Origin: Bryopsis sp. KO-2023
Lineage: Eukaryota; Chlorophyta; Ulvophyceae; Bryopsidales; Bryopsidaceae
Assembly (NCBI GenBank): GCA_030272585.1
Contig: BSYQ01000013.1
Span: forward strand, 682,001-746,000
DNA: 64,000 nucleotides
Direction of reading: 5' to 3'
Within the stretch, counting starts at the first letter, position 1; the number at the start of each line of letters is the position of its first letter. A program made the position numbers and the translations under genes. The notes under the pieces are model-generated. The model was not told the DNA's origin. It saw only the letters and a program-made list of their open reading frames with translations, and ran no database searches. Below, piece after piece: positions 52,617 to 64,000 of the stretch.

Positions 52617-55600
52617 TCAAGCTCTTGGCCCCTTGATTTTTTCCACCAACTCGGCTGGAGCCCCGTCCAATTCTCCTGGTGCCCAGTTAAACAGCGGGGG
52701 CAAGTTCTTGCCTATTAAAAGCCCAAAACAGCATTTTATCACTTATTTCATTTCATCATTTTATTTATTTATTTTTTATTTATTTATTTTTATCGTGTGC
52801 GAGGCGACTAAAATACAAATATTTTATGAGCATTTTTGCAATAATAGAAAGTATATTAATTATAAAACATCACTATTTCAATAAAAAGTAAAATAATTAT
52901 GAAATTTCACTAACTTTTTACTTTTATTTTTTCGGGGAGGGCAAAAAAACGCGATATATATATATTAACAATATCAGTTTTTCTTTTTAGTTTTTTTTCT
53001 TATTTTCATGGGTCGTGTTATCTACCAATTCTTGATTTGTTCGTTAACATAACAAAATGAGTTCAAACTTTTGGGGGCTTTTTTCAACATTTTTTTGAAA
53101 GTTTTGAACAAGAAAAAAGGAAGTTGAAGTTTTTTTTCGTGTATGTTGACTCACCATCTGGAAGCTTGGTGGCAGGGTGGCGCAGCTCATCAAAAAATGG
53201 ATGTCCAAGAGCTTCCAACAATGGTATCCGTTTCGATGGCGTATAAATTAGGAATTTGGATACCTGGGCAAATTCCACAGCAGTCATATTTATACAACAA
53301 CAAAAAAAAAAAAAAAAAAAACCCACCCCGGATGTAAAATCCCCAAAGATTGACATGAAAGCAAACAGAAAAATTAGTCATGCATCCACACTTCTCAAAA
53401 AAAAAAAAAAAACAGACAAAAAGATGGCAGAAATCTTAAGCTTTTCACAGAATGGACACCGTAAAAAGCAATTCAAAACCGGTTTGCACAAAAATTTGCA
53501 AGAGCAAATTCGATTTTTTTTCCAGATATCCACTTCAGACTAAACAAGATTCCAGGTAGACCTATTTCCTGACCAAAATTTTTAAGCACGTGCGTAAAAT
53601 CTTCTTTCCCTTTCTTTTTTGCTATATTTTTCTTACCAAATCCACTGCATCCGCTGGTGCCTTTTTCAGCACTTTTCGCAACGAGTGAGACCTGAGCTGA
53701 GGGAACTTGAATTCGGTGTAGTTGGGGTTCATGTTGTTGATTTCCTCCTTTGTGGGGGTGCCCAAAACTTTGATGATTTCGACCAGCTGGTCCACCCCGC
53801 TTTCACCTGACGCCCCGCACCCCCCAAAAAACATCAGTCAAACATATCCTTTTGTTCTCATTGCTCAGAAAACAGCCAACTATTTGCCAAAATAAAAGTT
53901 CAAGCCACACTGACAGACGTGCGTGTGTGTGTATTTTTTTTAACAGTTTGTTCACTCCATCCTTTCCAGATCATTGGGTCGAAAGAGGGAAGGGGGGGGG
54001 GGGGCATCATATCAAAGTTTTTGTCTCAAACGTACAGTAACCGTAAGGAAATAGAAACCTTGAAAAAAAAACCATATATATTAGAAACCTTGAATCAATT
54101 GCATGGCTTCCCCTGATATTTACCTGGAAACATGGGGCAGCCGATGAGAAGCTCCGCCATCACGCATCCCAAAGACCAGACATCGATCGCGGTGGTGTAT
54201 TCTGTCGCACCGAAAATCAGCTCGGGGGCACGGTAATATCTGGAGCAGATGTAGGATATGTTGGGTCCTCCGTGAATCAAAACCTTGGCCGAGCCGAAAT
54301 CGCACAGCTTCAACTGATGAGTCTCCGGATTCACGAGCAAGTTCTGTGGTTTGATGTCCCGATGGCAGATGCCCATTCTGAGAAGAGGAAAATAAACGCA
54401 CACACACACACACACAAACACATCAAGCTTGGGAAAATTCTTTCAACAATTAAAGAAAGAAAGCTGATTCAGAAAAGGGGGAAATAAAAAGGAAATGCCG
54501 ATCGTTGGAACGAGATGTCATATCGAGTAAGGGAAAGAAAGAAAGAAAAAAAGAAAGAAAAAAACAACAAAACCCACCTGTCGGGCACTCAGACATCATA
54601 TATATGTGTAAGAAAAACATCCTTTTCTTATTTTATAAAAAAAAGACGCTCACCTGTGGATGGCGGCAAGGGCTCGGCACATCTGGTAGACGTACAATTT
54701 GACAATCAACAGGGGCACCTCGCTCCCTGCTTTGGTGAATTGTCGACAAATCCTGTGCACGGTGTCTGGGACGAACTCGCACACCAGCATCAGGTAAGTA
54801 TCTTTCGCCGGATTCAGCGCCGCAAAACTGTGGAGCAATTGAACGACGTTCGGGTGGCTGACCATCCGCATGATTTGCAACTCTCTGTTCTTGAAGCGGC
54901 GATCTTGCAACACCCTTTTTATTGCCACCTGACGGGGAGATTTGCGAAGAAAAATTAATAAACGAAAGGTGAATGTGAGTGTGAATTTTTTTTATGCAAT
55001 CTACATCATGTAAGTGAACGATTTCAGTATCTAGGAAACCGGGGGACTTGTTTATTGTTTCGAGCAGTCCATAATAACCTATCGTCCCTGTCGATACAAT
55101 AACATCTTAAAACCAGTGTTGGGAAAGGGAGGAGGAGAGCATCACTTTCTTTTGAAATTCAATGTGTGTTTCAATGGATTACTAATTAAAGTATGGGTCA
55201 GTGTTTGAGGGGGGGGAGGATGTGGTTTTCCCTGTGCTGGGAAAATGAGATGTAGGAGAGGGGGGGGGGGGGGGGGGGGGGAAGAGGGGTGATATCAACT
55301 TGGCATTTCCCTCAGGACATGGTGGAAAAACACACACAAACAGGATTCGAATTGGCCATATGTCGATCCCAGAGACTGTGGAGCATTCCTGACAAATCAA
55401 CCCTTGCCTAGAAATAAGAAAAGACAAAGGAGCAGAAAAAGAAGAAAAGACGTATTTCAACAATCGGCATCTCTCACCGTTTGTCCAGTTTCCACGCAGA
55501 CCGCTTGAAACACGACCCCAAATGATCCGCTCCCCACCATTTTGTTCGTTGTGTACTTAATGCATTGCCACCCTTGTGGTGTTTGTCTCGACGTCTCCAT

Positions 55601-56887
55601 CACCCAATTGCCACCTCTTTCGTCTCCTTCGCTGACACGCCCATCCGGTATCTGCCACCACAACAGGTAAAAAAGAGTTTTGAAAACTCCATTTTCCATT
55701 TTAGATGTGTATGAATTGAGGATTGTGGACATGGGGGAGGGGGGGCATCTGAAGTTCCCCTCTTTGAAGCCCATTCAAAATTTTATATAGTTGTGTTTTC
55801 AGAACGGATCCCAGTGATTGGGCATGAACAATCAGGAGTTCTTTTACCTGGATTATGAAAACATCAAGGTTCTATTCCTTTTTTTTCATGTGGACTGTGT
55901 GTGGTGGTGGTGTTTTTTATGTGTTTCGTTTTTTTTTGCAGTTTTTCTTTGGGGGGGGCTGTCAGCCTTCGACCCCTTCCTCCCCAACCCCCCCCCCAAA
56001 AAAAAATAACCAAGTTTGCATGACAACGATTACACATGCCGTTTTTTTGTTGTTGTTGCTTTTAATCGATTCGATGGTCCCAGAACTTTGAAACTCGTGT
56101 TGGAGTTGTTCTGAGGAAGACCGAAAAAGCTTCCGATGAATTGTGGGGGGTTCTTACTGTTTCCCTTTGCTCTGACATGAGTTGATAATCCCTCAAGGTT
56201 AATGACTTCATGTTCTGCTGTGTCAGGTCCACACACCCCTCAACATCCCCAAAATGAAAAAAAAGAATGACGTCCGGAAAAAAAAAATATACAAAGTCGT
56301 TGGGGGAAAGGGGGGCAACAGGTGATAATCACTCACGTCTGGCATCGACCCTTCTCGCTTCAGGCCTGGCATTGCGACGACCGACGACCCGACCTGTACA
56401 GAAACCCCACCAAAAAAAAATTAGACAAGAAAAATCCCGTTCAATAAAACGTCACTGGGCTGGCGCGAGATCTCGAAACACGAGGGAAAGACGTCTTTCT
56501 GGACGAGTTCCGACAGTGGATTTCACTCACGGCAGGGATGGTCTCGAGTCGCTGGTTATCGACGATAGGATCCATTTTCCTGACTTTTCCATCTTTGTTC
56601 TCCACCTGGCAAAAAAAAGGGGGGTAAAAAAGGTCACTAATTTCGGACAGAATTCCGAGCGAGGATTTGGACCTCTGGGATCTCGACTGCTCCTTAGCCT
56701 GGTGCTCGGCCGTGAAACGTACGGTTGTACCAAAAGGTGTTGGAAAACCCCAAACACCGTCAGTTCGGGACGAATCCGTAGCAGACGAGCAAAAAAAAAA
56801 CAAAAACGAGATGTTTTCACTCCCCACCTTTTCGTCCCCCGACCTCCTCCCAAAACTCGCCATGAACGGCGCTTTCAGACGCTCCAT
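52617..56887 (-). CDS. GSK3: glycogen synthase kinase 3 (shaggy-type)
   Basis: Nine exons in coding order: 56887-56828, 56605-56531, 56393-56337, 55651-55478, 54928-54654, 54377-54124, 53806-53637, 53263-53155, 52711-52617 (TGA); 423 codons, every junction in phase. Kinase motifs: glycine loop GSGSFGVV (about 104-111), VAIKRV lysine (about 126), [10 protein letters not shown] (about 217-226), DFGSAKV (about 240), activation-loop [16 protein letters not shown] with the GSK3 tyrosine (about 256), then [16 protein letters not shown] and [11 protein letters not shown]. The three residues that bind a primed phosphate in GSK3 (Arg in DRRF, Arg of HRD, Lys of SAK) are present. The C-terminus ([12 protein letters not shown]) matches the family. 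GSK3 is a Ser/Thr kinase in Wnt, metabolic and developmental signalling. The N-terminus lacks the animal RTTSF inhibitory site; GRRSG near residue 13-17 might be a substitute (inference). Confidence 0.97.
55260..55281. repeat. run of 22 G in a GSK3 intron
   Basis: Pure G on the + strand, so pure C on the sense strand of GSK3, within the intron between 54929 and 55477. Confidence 0.95.
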
Positions 56888-58146
56888 CAGGCAAACGACG
56901 ACCGCTCCGACTCGATGGAACTAGCTCGCAAACCTTCACCACCAATATGTCGATTTTTCTTCTCGCCACGTGACAAGCAACGCGGTCGACCGTCTTTTCG
57001 CCCGACACAAAACCTTGCAATTTGCTTATTCGTTCGATATTTACCTTCCTCGATCGCTGAATACCACCACCGAATAAACTCGTAACGAACCAGCGCGGAT
57101 GGGACGAAACGCGGGAAAAAAGTGGTCAAAGAATTTCGTCATAGAGGGGATTCAAAGAGCAACGAATTGTGATCATCTAGCCCGTTAAATCATTACGCAC
57201 GGTGGACTGACAGCCAGCTTGCAAAAGAGAGAAGGAAAACTGGGCCCAAATTTGAAATTTCATCCCCAGCAGGAAATCCTACGATTTCGCTCACGTTGTT
57301 TGGCGTTTGGGCTTCTACGCGTGTGATCTGGAGAGTGTGTGAGGGGTCGTTTTGTTGTGTTTCTTCAAGATATTGTATTGTATTTTTTATTTTTTCTCTC
57401 GACGCCGAAATATACTTTGAGGCTGCTTGGGACAAACACATCAAAAACCACATTCCAAGCACCTTCTAAGACGCTGCCAAGAAGCTGCTATCATGGACCA
57501 GCAAGCCCCTGGAATTTTCCCCTAGGACCAAGGGACTACCCAGCCCAAGGGTACCACATCTTCACAGCAGAAATTGGGACACGTGCAGAACACACAGAAG
57601 TTGCTTCACCCCCCCATAGATGTGAAGCAGCTTCTGTGTTATCCACTCGCCAAGATATCCATCCCCAACATTGCCCTGTCACCATCCAATTTCTTTCCAC
57701 AACACGCCGCTCTCCAGGAACAGCCATCACAACAACAACCATAGGAAACAGATGCAAGCAATCTTTCCCTTGTTCAAATTTTTAAACCAGACTGGATCCT
57801 TCAATTTAAAAAAATCTTCTTCTGTCACCACCTGTTCTTCCGTTGCTCACCAAATTTTCCTCTCCCACGACACCACCCAGCCCTCCTTATTTTCTTGCAA
57901 AGAAAAAAGGTCCCCCTCCCCCCCCCTCCTCCTCGACACCACCACCAGTGTTCCTTCCAAAACGACAATCCAAATTCAACTTCCAACTTCTTGAGTACCT
58001 CTCCCCTCGCCCGTTGTGAATTTTCTAAGTTGGAAGGGTGAGGTTTTCCTGTCCGACTTCCCCCCCCATTTTTCCGTTTCTTTGCACCCGCCCGCCCGGC
58101 CCCAAACCACTCCTCCCTTCCCACATGCTTTTAACCTCTCCTTGTC
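56888..58146. other. spacer between GSK3 start and the dehydrogenase stop
   Basis: Holds the GSK3 promoter side and the 3' region of the short-chain dehydrogenase. C-rich and A-rich tracts around 57900-58090. No exon recognised. Confidence 0.4.
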
Positions 58147-60021
58147 TCAGGAGTGAGTGGAGCCCATCAAAATATTGTTTATTTCCATGTGCTCTGGGGC
58201 TGACAGAATCCAAAGGATGGATTGGGCGATGTCATCCGGATCCAGAGATTTTCGCTGGCTGAGAATCGACATGGGGTCCCTTGAATCCGAGGAAGCTTTG
58301 GGCGTGGAAGCTTCCGAGTGCACGGCTCCGGGAGATATGCAGGACACTCTCAATGGAGCCCCCATACCTCTGGCCTGGATTGAACATGCACCAAAAAAAA
58401 AGCACAATTTTACGTTTCACAATTTTTTCAGAGCACCGCTTCAGGTTAGTCAGAAGCAAACACTCCACTCTCATTTTGCATCAAAATGCATGTCGGTGTC
58501 ACCATTGCATGTTTTTGTTTTTTTTTCAAAAAAAAATGTCTTTCATTGATGCTGAAATCCTCATGGAGCCCATTCACCGCAAAAATATGTGGTTTGAGCC
58601 ATCTCAATGGGTTTTTTTGTGTTTTTTTTTTGTGATTTATGGTGGAAAGCTTCTCGCACCTCGCTCCGTAGACCTTCTGAAAGCGCTTTGACGGCCTGCT
58701 GTGTCGCACAATAGAACCCGTTTCCACCACCGCTGGCCTCCGAATTTTCGAACCTCTCCGAGGACGATATATTGATAATGTGACCCCATTCGTTTCTCTG
58801 CTTCATGCTCTGCATCAGAAAACAACAATTTTAACAAGCGCTCAAATGAAAGCGAATAAATTGGAATAAGTAAAAGCTATGTTCTTTTTGACAGGGGGCA
58901 AATGATTGATCTCGAAAATAAAAAAACGGAAAAAGAAAAAACAGTCCAAAATTTTTCAAGAGCCAGAATTTTATCTGTGTGGAAAAGCGGCCAACGGAAC
59001 CCATGTCAGAAATCTGCAATATCTCCACCCAAAGCAAAACACCAATTTTTTCTTTTCACCAAAAAAAAAAAAAAACTAAGAAATACTGCTAATGCTCAGT
59101 TTATTCTATTTATTTATTTATTTGTTGTTGTCGTTTTCTTTTTCTGTCTTTAAACTCCCCCCCCCCCCCCCGGTGAAGCGACGTACATGACAATTTCCAG
59201 CTGGATGTTTTTTTTTCTTAGAAAACCTGGGACTAACCTGGATGATTTCCCTTGCACACATGCAAACCCCCAAAACATTGGTGCTGACCATTTCCACCCA
59301 GGTCGCAGTGTTTCCATTCATCAAACTGGCATCCCCTCTGTTCAACCCCGCATTGTTGATCAACACATCGATGCCCGGAGTTTCAGGCCACCTTTTCGCC
59401 ACAATCCTGGGCAGAGCAACGACTTCCCCCTCTTTCGTGGTGTCGCAAACCACCGGCAAGAAATCCTTCGCAGGAACCCCCTTTGCCATCACCGCCTGTT
59501 GGAGCCCTTCCAAACGCTCCCTCACACGAGCTACCGCCACCACTCGCATGCCTGTTGATTTTCCCCCGAAAAAACCACCACCACAACCACCACCAAAAAT
59601 AAACGAAAAGCAAAGAAATAACCCACCATGCAAGAAAACGGCGCATTCCCTTCTTCTTCATTCTCAATTGCCCTTTTCCAAAAAGGAGGGGAAAAAAAAA
59701 GGGAAAACCTCCATGAGATATGGTGCAGGATGCAATTGGGTTGCTACTAAATGACCATTCCTAAGATCAGTTTACAAATTTCCATGATTTGGGGGGTAAG
59801 TGGACTTTGCTTCTAGGGAATGTCACATGTTGTCGCATTACGTTACCCCCATAACCCCCTACCCCACCTGCCAATGCCAAGGCTTCGCAGGTTGCCCATC
59901 CTACTCCCGAAGAGGCCCCAGTGATCAAAGCCACTTTTCCTTTCCACTTGGCCATCCCAACCTTGGGCATTTCGATTGGCGAAGACGGTCGTCTGGCTAT
60001 TCCGTTTTCTGCATCCTCCAC
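58147..60021 (-). CDS. short-chain dehydrogenase/reductase, DHRS11-like
   Basis: Four exons in coding order: 60021-59868, 59551-59238, 58809-58660, 58374-58147 (TGA); 282 codons, phases agree. Motifs of a classical SDR: KWKGKVALITGASSGVGWATC (TGxxxGxG cofactor loop, about residues 27-47), VVAVARVRERLE (the VAR after the second strand favours NADP(H), family knowledge), INNAG, an ISS serine, YCATQQAVK (catalytic YxxxK) and CISPGAV. The order and the C-terminal LSAPEHMEINNILM resemble DHRS11-type enzymes, which reduce steroid and other carbonyls. Catalytic Ser, Tyr and Lys are all present. The start was chosen as the only ATG upstream of the fold in this exon. The gene lies 80 bases downstream of the guanylate kinase stop on the same strand. 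Confidence 0.93.
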
Positions 60022-60101
60022 GAACTCGTCCGCGGTCCGAGGTTTGCTCCGAGGGGAAATTCCGCTCTGGTTTGGAAAAAAATGATAGAGCTCACGTCAC
60101 A

Positions 60102-62103
60102 CTACCCTGGGCAAGAAAAATCTGTATGACTCAGGGCAGTCATCTGGAAAGAATGTGGGAGAAAAGATAAAGAGAGAAAAAGTTGAAGAAAAATGCTGTT
60201 CCAACTGGAAGATACGGAGGTAACAGTCGAGAAAGCTGTGCGGTGTTTCTGCTTTCTTGGCAAATCTTTATTGCTTTCAGAGGGGGTTTAGCTCCCTTGA
60301 AAAATTCCACGTAGGATTTTGCCTTGCTGGGGATAAAAATGAAACCCACCCACCCACCCACCCACCCCCTCATCGGACAGGAATTTCTCATTGCTTTATA
60401 GAGAGTTGTTCTGGATAAGATGGCTCGATAGCAATACTAGTGAAACGAACGGATGAATGCACCACCCCCATCAAGAAAGTAGACGAAAGCATTGTGAGAT
60501 GAATGTTGAACTCGCTTTCTGGAGAAAAAATCCAAAAATTCTGCAGAAAAGGGGTGCCTGTCAGACTAGATCTTACCATGTGGGACACAGCATCGATTTC
60601 TTGTGCCTCGGGCATTTGTCCAGCTTTCGCTTTCATGGCTATTGCCTTCATTTGGGCGTAAGCTTCCGAAAGGTCCCCATTCACGATGCAGAAATCGAAC
60701 AGCCCAGTTTCCCGTAAACTACATGAAACAACATGAGCTCTGAATTTTTGGGACATTTCTTTGAATCTTGATATCTTTTGGTCGGAAATCTACTTGCCCC
60801 CCCCCGGTTTCATCTGATAGGTTTCTGCTTGGCTGTGGATTTTTTTTTCCTCTCACTATTTCAAAGGCACAACAAAATCCTTTCTTGAAAGCCACCTTCA
60901 CAGACGAGCTAAAAAAAAATTCAAATATTCCCTGCTGGAAATTTTCAAATTTTAATTGAAAGCAAATGCAAGCGTGTCTGGCTGCCATGATTTAAGTTCC
61001 GATTAACTCATCCACGATTTCTCTTTCGCGGAATTTTCACGATGTTTTTTTTTTTGGTTTGTTTATCACGATTTTTTTTCACAAATGCACACCTTTCCAT
61101 TTCCGTCCTCGCAGTCCTCAATCGAATATCTATTTGATCCGGGGAATCTGTCCCACGCCCCTTCAGCCTCTTTTCCAATTCCTCATCAGAGGGCGGCGCC
61201 ACGAACACGAAAACAGCCTTGATGCCGCTCTCCCTCACTTGCCGGGCCCCCTGGACATCGATGTCCAAAATGCAGCATTTGCCGGAATTCAAAACGGCGT
61301 TCACGGCATCCTTCGACGAACCGTAGAAATTTTCGTGCACCTGTGCATACTCCAGGAACTGGCCCTCGGAGATGCCCTTTTCGAATTCCGCTTTCGTGAT
61401 GAAATGGTACTGGACACCATTCTGAAAAAGCACAGAAATCCAGGAATGGATTTGTAGAAACTGGAGAAAAAAAAGGCTCCCTAACTTTTCTTGGTGGAAT
61501 CGGAAAACACGGTGCAGGAAAGAAATTGGCTCCGGAATGTTGCTCCCACAGAGAAATTCAACGGTGCAATTTCACCAAGTCCACATGGTGTGGATCAACC
61601 CCCTGGATTTCATCTAATTCCCCCCCACAGTTTTTGCAATCAACAGCTAAACACATCCATTCAGTCCTCCCCCAACTGAAAAATAACTCAGGTAGCTCAA
61701 TAACAAGCATAGAACCTCGTCCACTGTCAAAACTACTGAGGGGGATCTCCACGAACCTCCGCCAGAACTTCTTATTCACGCTGGGGGGAACTAAAAAACG
61801 TTCCAACACGCAACAATGCCCCAGTCAGATGTAATTCAAGAGCCTTACCTTTTCGCCCTCTCGAGGCTCCCTGGTTGTGTGACTGACACTGAACCCAAAG
61901 CCATCAGATTCTTCCGTCAAGAGGTCGATCAGTGTTCCCTTCCCAACGCCCGACGGTCCACACACCACCAATACACTCGGCGCCCCCCCTTCGTTCGATT
62001 CCTTTTCTTTCACAGAACCCTGAGCCCCTGCATCGATAGACTGTTCCATACCCATTTTTGGACACCAACGCTCGCTGCGAGTTCCAAGTTCTGCAGCATC
62101 CAC
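60102..62103 (-). CDS. GUK1: guanylate kinase
   Basis: Exons in coding order: 62103-61849, 61421-61093, 60718-60577, and a probable last exon 60143-60102 (ends TAG); 256 codons if all are right, phases agree. Motifs: P-loop [13 protein letters not shown] (about residues 46-58), [14 protein letters not shown] (GMP-binding), [41 protein letters not shown] (lid), and a C-terminal [18 protein letters not shown]. It phosphorylates GMP to GDP with ATP, feeding GTP synthesis. The acidic N-terminal extension of about 40 residues before the P-loop is longer than in human GUK1; a start at the internal MGMEQS is possible. The last small exon is the least certain part; without it the frame would read on to a stop within the intron. 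Confidence 0.93.
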
Positions 62104-62230
62104 CGTTCAACGGCTTCTGGTTCACATTTGTAGGGTCGCATGTCAGTCATGGGGGCATGATGTGGAAACCTTTGAATTCACCGAACTTGTGAGCGCGCGA
62201 GAAGTTCCCAGGATTGTTGCAAGCAAAAAA
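62104..62230. promoter_or_regulatory. very short head-to-head spacer
   Basis: Only 127 bases separate the guanylate kinase ATG (62103, minus) from the first ATG of the + gene at 62231. Both promoters must overlap here or lie within transcribed sequence. Confidence 0.4.
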
Positions 62231-64000
62231 ATGTCGAAGAGGCCGCCCAACGAACTGCTCAGCGACGGCTTGGAGGAGGCGCCGTTGATGAAAGCATGCC
62301 TAGCCGCCTCTAATCTTTTGAACGACCCTGACGAACAGCAGGAGTTCGGTGGGTTTCATATGAATGTGTTTTTGATGTGTGTCGCAAAGCGTTTTCAGGT
62401 TCGCTGATTTGAGCACCGTTGCAGTCGATGACCTTCTGTTGGGAGGCGACGCTCGGCAAAAGCTTCGAACGAGAGTTCTTCTGTCCAAAATCAAGCTGGA
62501 ACGGACGAAGGTCGTGACTTGTGTTGAACAGAGCGTTTTTGATGTTGGATCCTTAGTCGAAGTCCTCCTCAGTTTGCTTCAGAGAATGTGCTGCAATTCA
62601 GGAAAGAGAGAAAGCCACCGGTGCTGCCCATGCGGCTCGTCTTGAACTACAGAAACACAATCGCAGGATCCGCGCTAAACAAAAGTCGCTACGACTAGGT
62701 GCGCACCACGCAAGAGTTTGTAGCAAACTCTTGCGTAATTTGCAGAATTTGGAGTATTCTGCAAACCACACCATGAGTAGTGCTTGAAGTTATGTAACCC
62801 AGAGTTAGGCTCTGTGTGCGGATCCAGGAAGGGGTCGACAGGACTTCGGTGTTGCGAGCCATGTCCCGGCGCAGGACGCAAGCCAGTCGCACTCGTCAAG
62901 CGAAGAAACGACACAAGTGAAGTCGAATAACTGGCGTGCACTAGCTTGGAGGTTTTTGTTGATCCTTACAGTCGTGCCGTTTGTATCGCAGGAAACAGAA
63001 AGCACCACATCAACAGAAGGGGGAGGCGTAGAAAGTAGTGAGGCGTCCTCCTCAGAATCAGCGGCATCCAGCACGAGTTCCGATCCCGACACTGAAAGGC
63101 ACTCAAGGTGCGCTGTGTATGAGTTTGTCGGGGGTCAAAAACAAAGCTTCAGCAGTAGAAAGAACTCTTTTCACAGAGGACGATCACGTGTGCTCGCGCA
63201 GGCGATCATCCAAACAGCTTGAGGCTGGTACCAGCTTGACAAAGTACGTCGCTTCGATCAAACGAAACATCCCTCGCCTCGAAAAGTCTTTGAGACGCAA
63301 AAAAGACGATTTGCAGCGAAACAAGGCCCAGCTTTCGCACAAAGGGAGGAAGTCCAATAGCAGAGACTCACGGGTGTGTTTATTGAAACCTTGTTGTCGG
63401 ATCCGATAACGTCTTTACAGTGGGGTGTCGTCGCAAAGTTCTCGGAGTGCCTCTGCCGTCCTGTGATATCGTGTGAAAAAGGCATGTTTGAAAAAGGTCA
63501 CGAGACTGGTGGTCCCAGTGGATGGAAACTTTGCACCACGCAGACATTTAGAGAGTTTGCCTTGGATAACAAGCGCTGTCGTGTGTGCTCCGCAGGACTC
63601 TGCCCAGAGGTCGAATGCAAGGCTATGGCGCCTAGATTCACCCTCTGCAAGCTCCCCTGTCGTGAGCATCGCTGAAGTCTCGAAAATTCTCGGCAAGCAA
63701 CTGCTCATTGAGGTCGTTGACGAATTGATGTACCAGGTAACAGTTGCAGAACCCCGGTTGTGTTGATTCCACAGCGACATAAATAGCAACTGTGGAAAGG
63801 AGTAATTCAGTTGGGTAGTTGTTGTGGAGTTTGTACAGTTAGGACTCTAGGTTGTGATATTTTAAGGGACTTTGGTTGGAACAGGGGTCGCACTTTTTAC
63901 AGTGTAAAAATATAATTCAACACAACGTTTTGCAACACTGTTTATTATCGTGCCAGGAAGCCGAAGATATTCAAGCCCTGCATGAGGCGTCGAAAGAGTT
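62231..64000 (+). CDS. coiled-coil-rich protein, unrecognised, incomplete at right edge
   Basis: The first exon opens MSKRPPNELLSDGLEEAP and runs to about 62345 (QQEF/gtgggt). Later coding-like pieces on the same strand: 62402-62525 (ADLSTVAVDDLLLGGDARQK, LLSKIKLERTK), about 62595-62790 (QEREKATGAAHAARLELQK), a Ser/Glu-rich piece 62995-63110, a basic helix 63170-63370 (SIKRNIPRLEKSLRRKKDDL), and an exon ending at 63738 (SIAEVSKILGKQLLIEVVDELMYQ/gtaaca). That donor joins in phase to GCCAG/GAAGCC at 63957, reading EAEDIQALHEASKE to the window end. Not all phases could be reconciled, so exon borders are provisional. No family recognised; heptad-like charged helices suggest a structural or scaffold protein. 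Confidence 0.45.
63797..63926 (+). repeat. dispersed 130-bp repeat, copy 2, inside an intron
   Basis: Ungapped partner of 49937-50066. It lies between the donor at 63739 and the acceptor at 63956, so it fills most of that intron. It ends in TTTTTACAGTGTAAAAAT. Confidence 0.9.

Overview
The window is nuclear DNA from a eukaryote. Genes are split by many GT-AG introns of roughly 100-500 bp, there are no operons or ribosome-binding sites, and the proteins are typically eukaryotic: methionine aminopeptidase 2, PUS7, GSK3, a SET/MYND protein and an RBR ubiquitin ligase. Introns and spacers are full of homopolymer runs and composite T-run/G-run tracts. The sequence alone does not fix the lineage; a free-living or algal protist is my inference. 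I built the gene models by hand from family motifs plus splice-site phase. Where the exon lengths sum to whole codons I say so.

Layout. 1-1 kb: end of a SEL1L/HRD3-like gene (+), running in from the left, with an apparent 2-bp frameshift. 1.6-1.8 kb: a perfect 33-bp inverted repeat. 2.6-3.9 kb: one or two short exons, including a proline-rich acidic one. 4.7-6.15 kb: a 57-bp satellite in two diverged blocks, the second with 178-bp higher-order structure. 6.2-10.5 kb: mostly non-coding, with palindromic repeats. 10.5-14.4 kb: RBR E3 ligase (-). 14.6-19.0 kb: METAP2 (+). 20.9-24.0 kb: a glutamine-synthetase homologue (+) that has lost much of its active site. 24-26.7 kb: no gene seen. 26.7-29.3 kb: multi-pass membrane protein (+). 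30-34.8 kb: gene-free, with palindrome islands. 34.9-39.7 kb: SMYD-type SET/MYND protein (-). 40.1-46.0 kb: PUS7 (+). 47-49.3 kb: an unrecognised basic protein (-, tentative). 52.6-56.9 kb: GSK3 kinase (-). 58.1-60.0 kb: short-chain dehydrogenase (-). 60.1-62.1 kb: guanylate kinase (-). 62.2-64 kb: start of a coiled-coil-rich gene (+) that runs off the right edge.

Genes do not form one pathway; this looks like an ordinary housekeeping neighbourhood with three tight head-to-head pairs (RBR/METAP2, SMYD/PUS7, guanylate kinase/coiled-coil gene). SEL1L-like and the RBR ligase both belong to ubiquitin-linked protein quality control, but they are 10 kb apart and I infer no link. The most unusual items are the active-site-depleted glutamine synthetase homologue, the satellite with higher-order repeats, the islands of palindromic words (four unrelated word families with the same architecture), and a PUS7 with a possible mitochondrial N-terminal extension.
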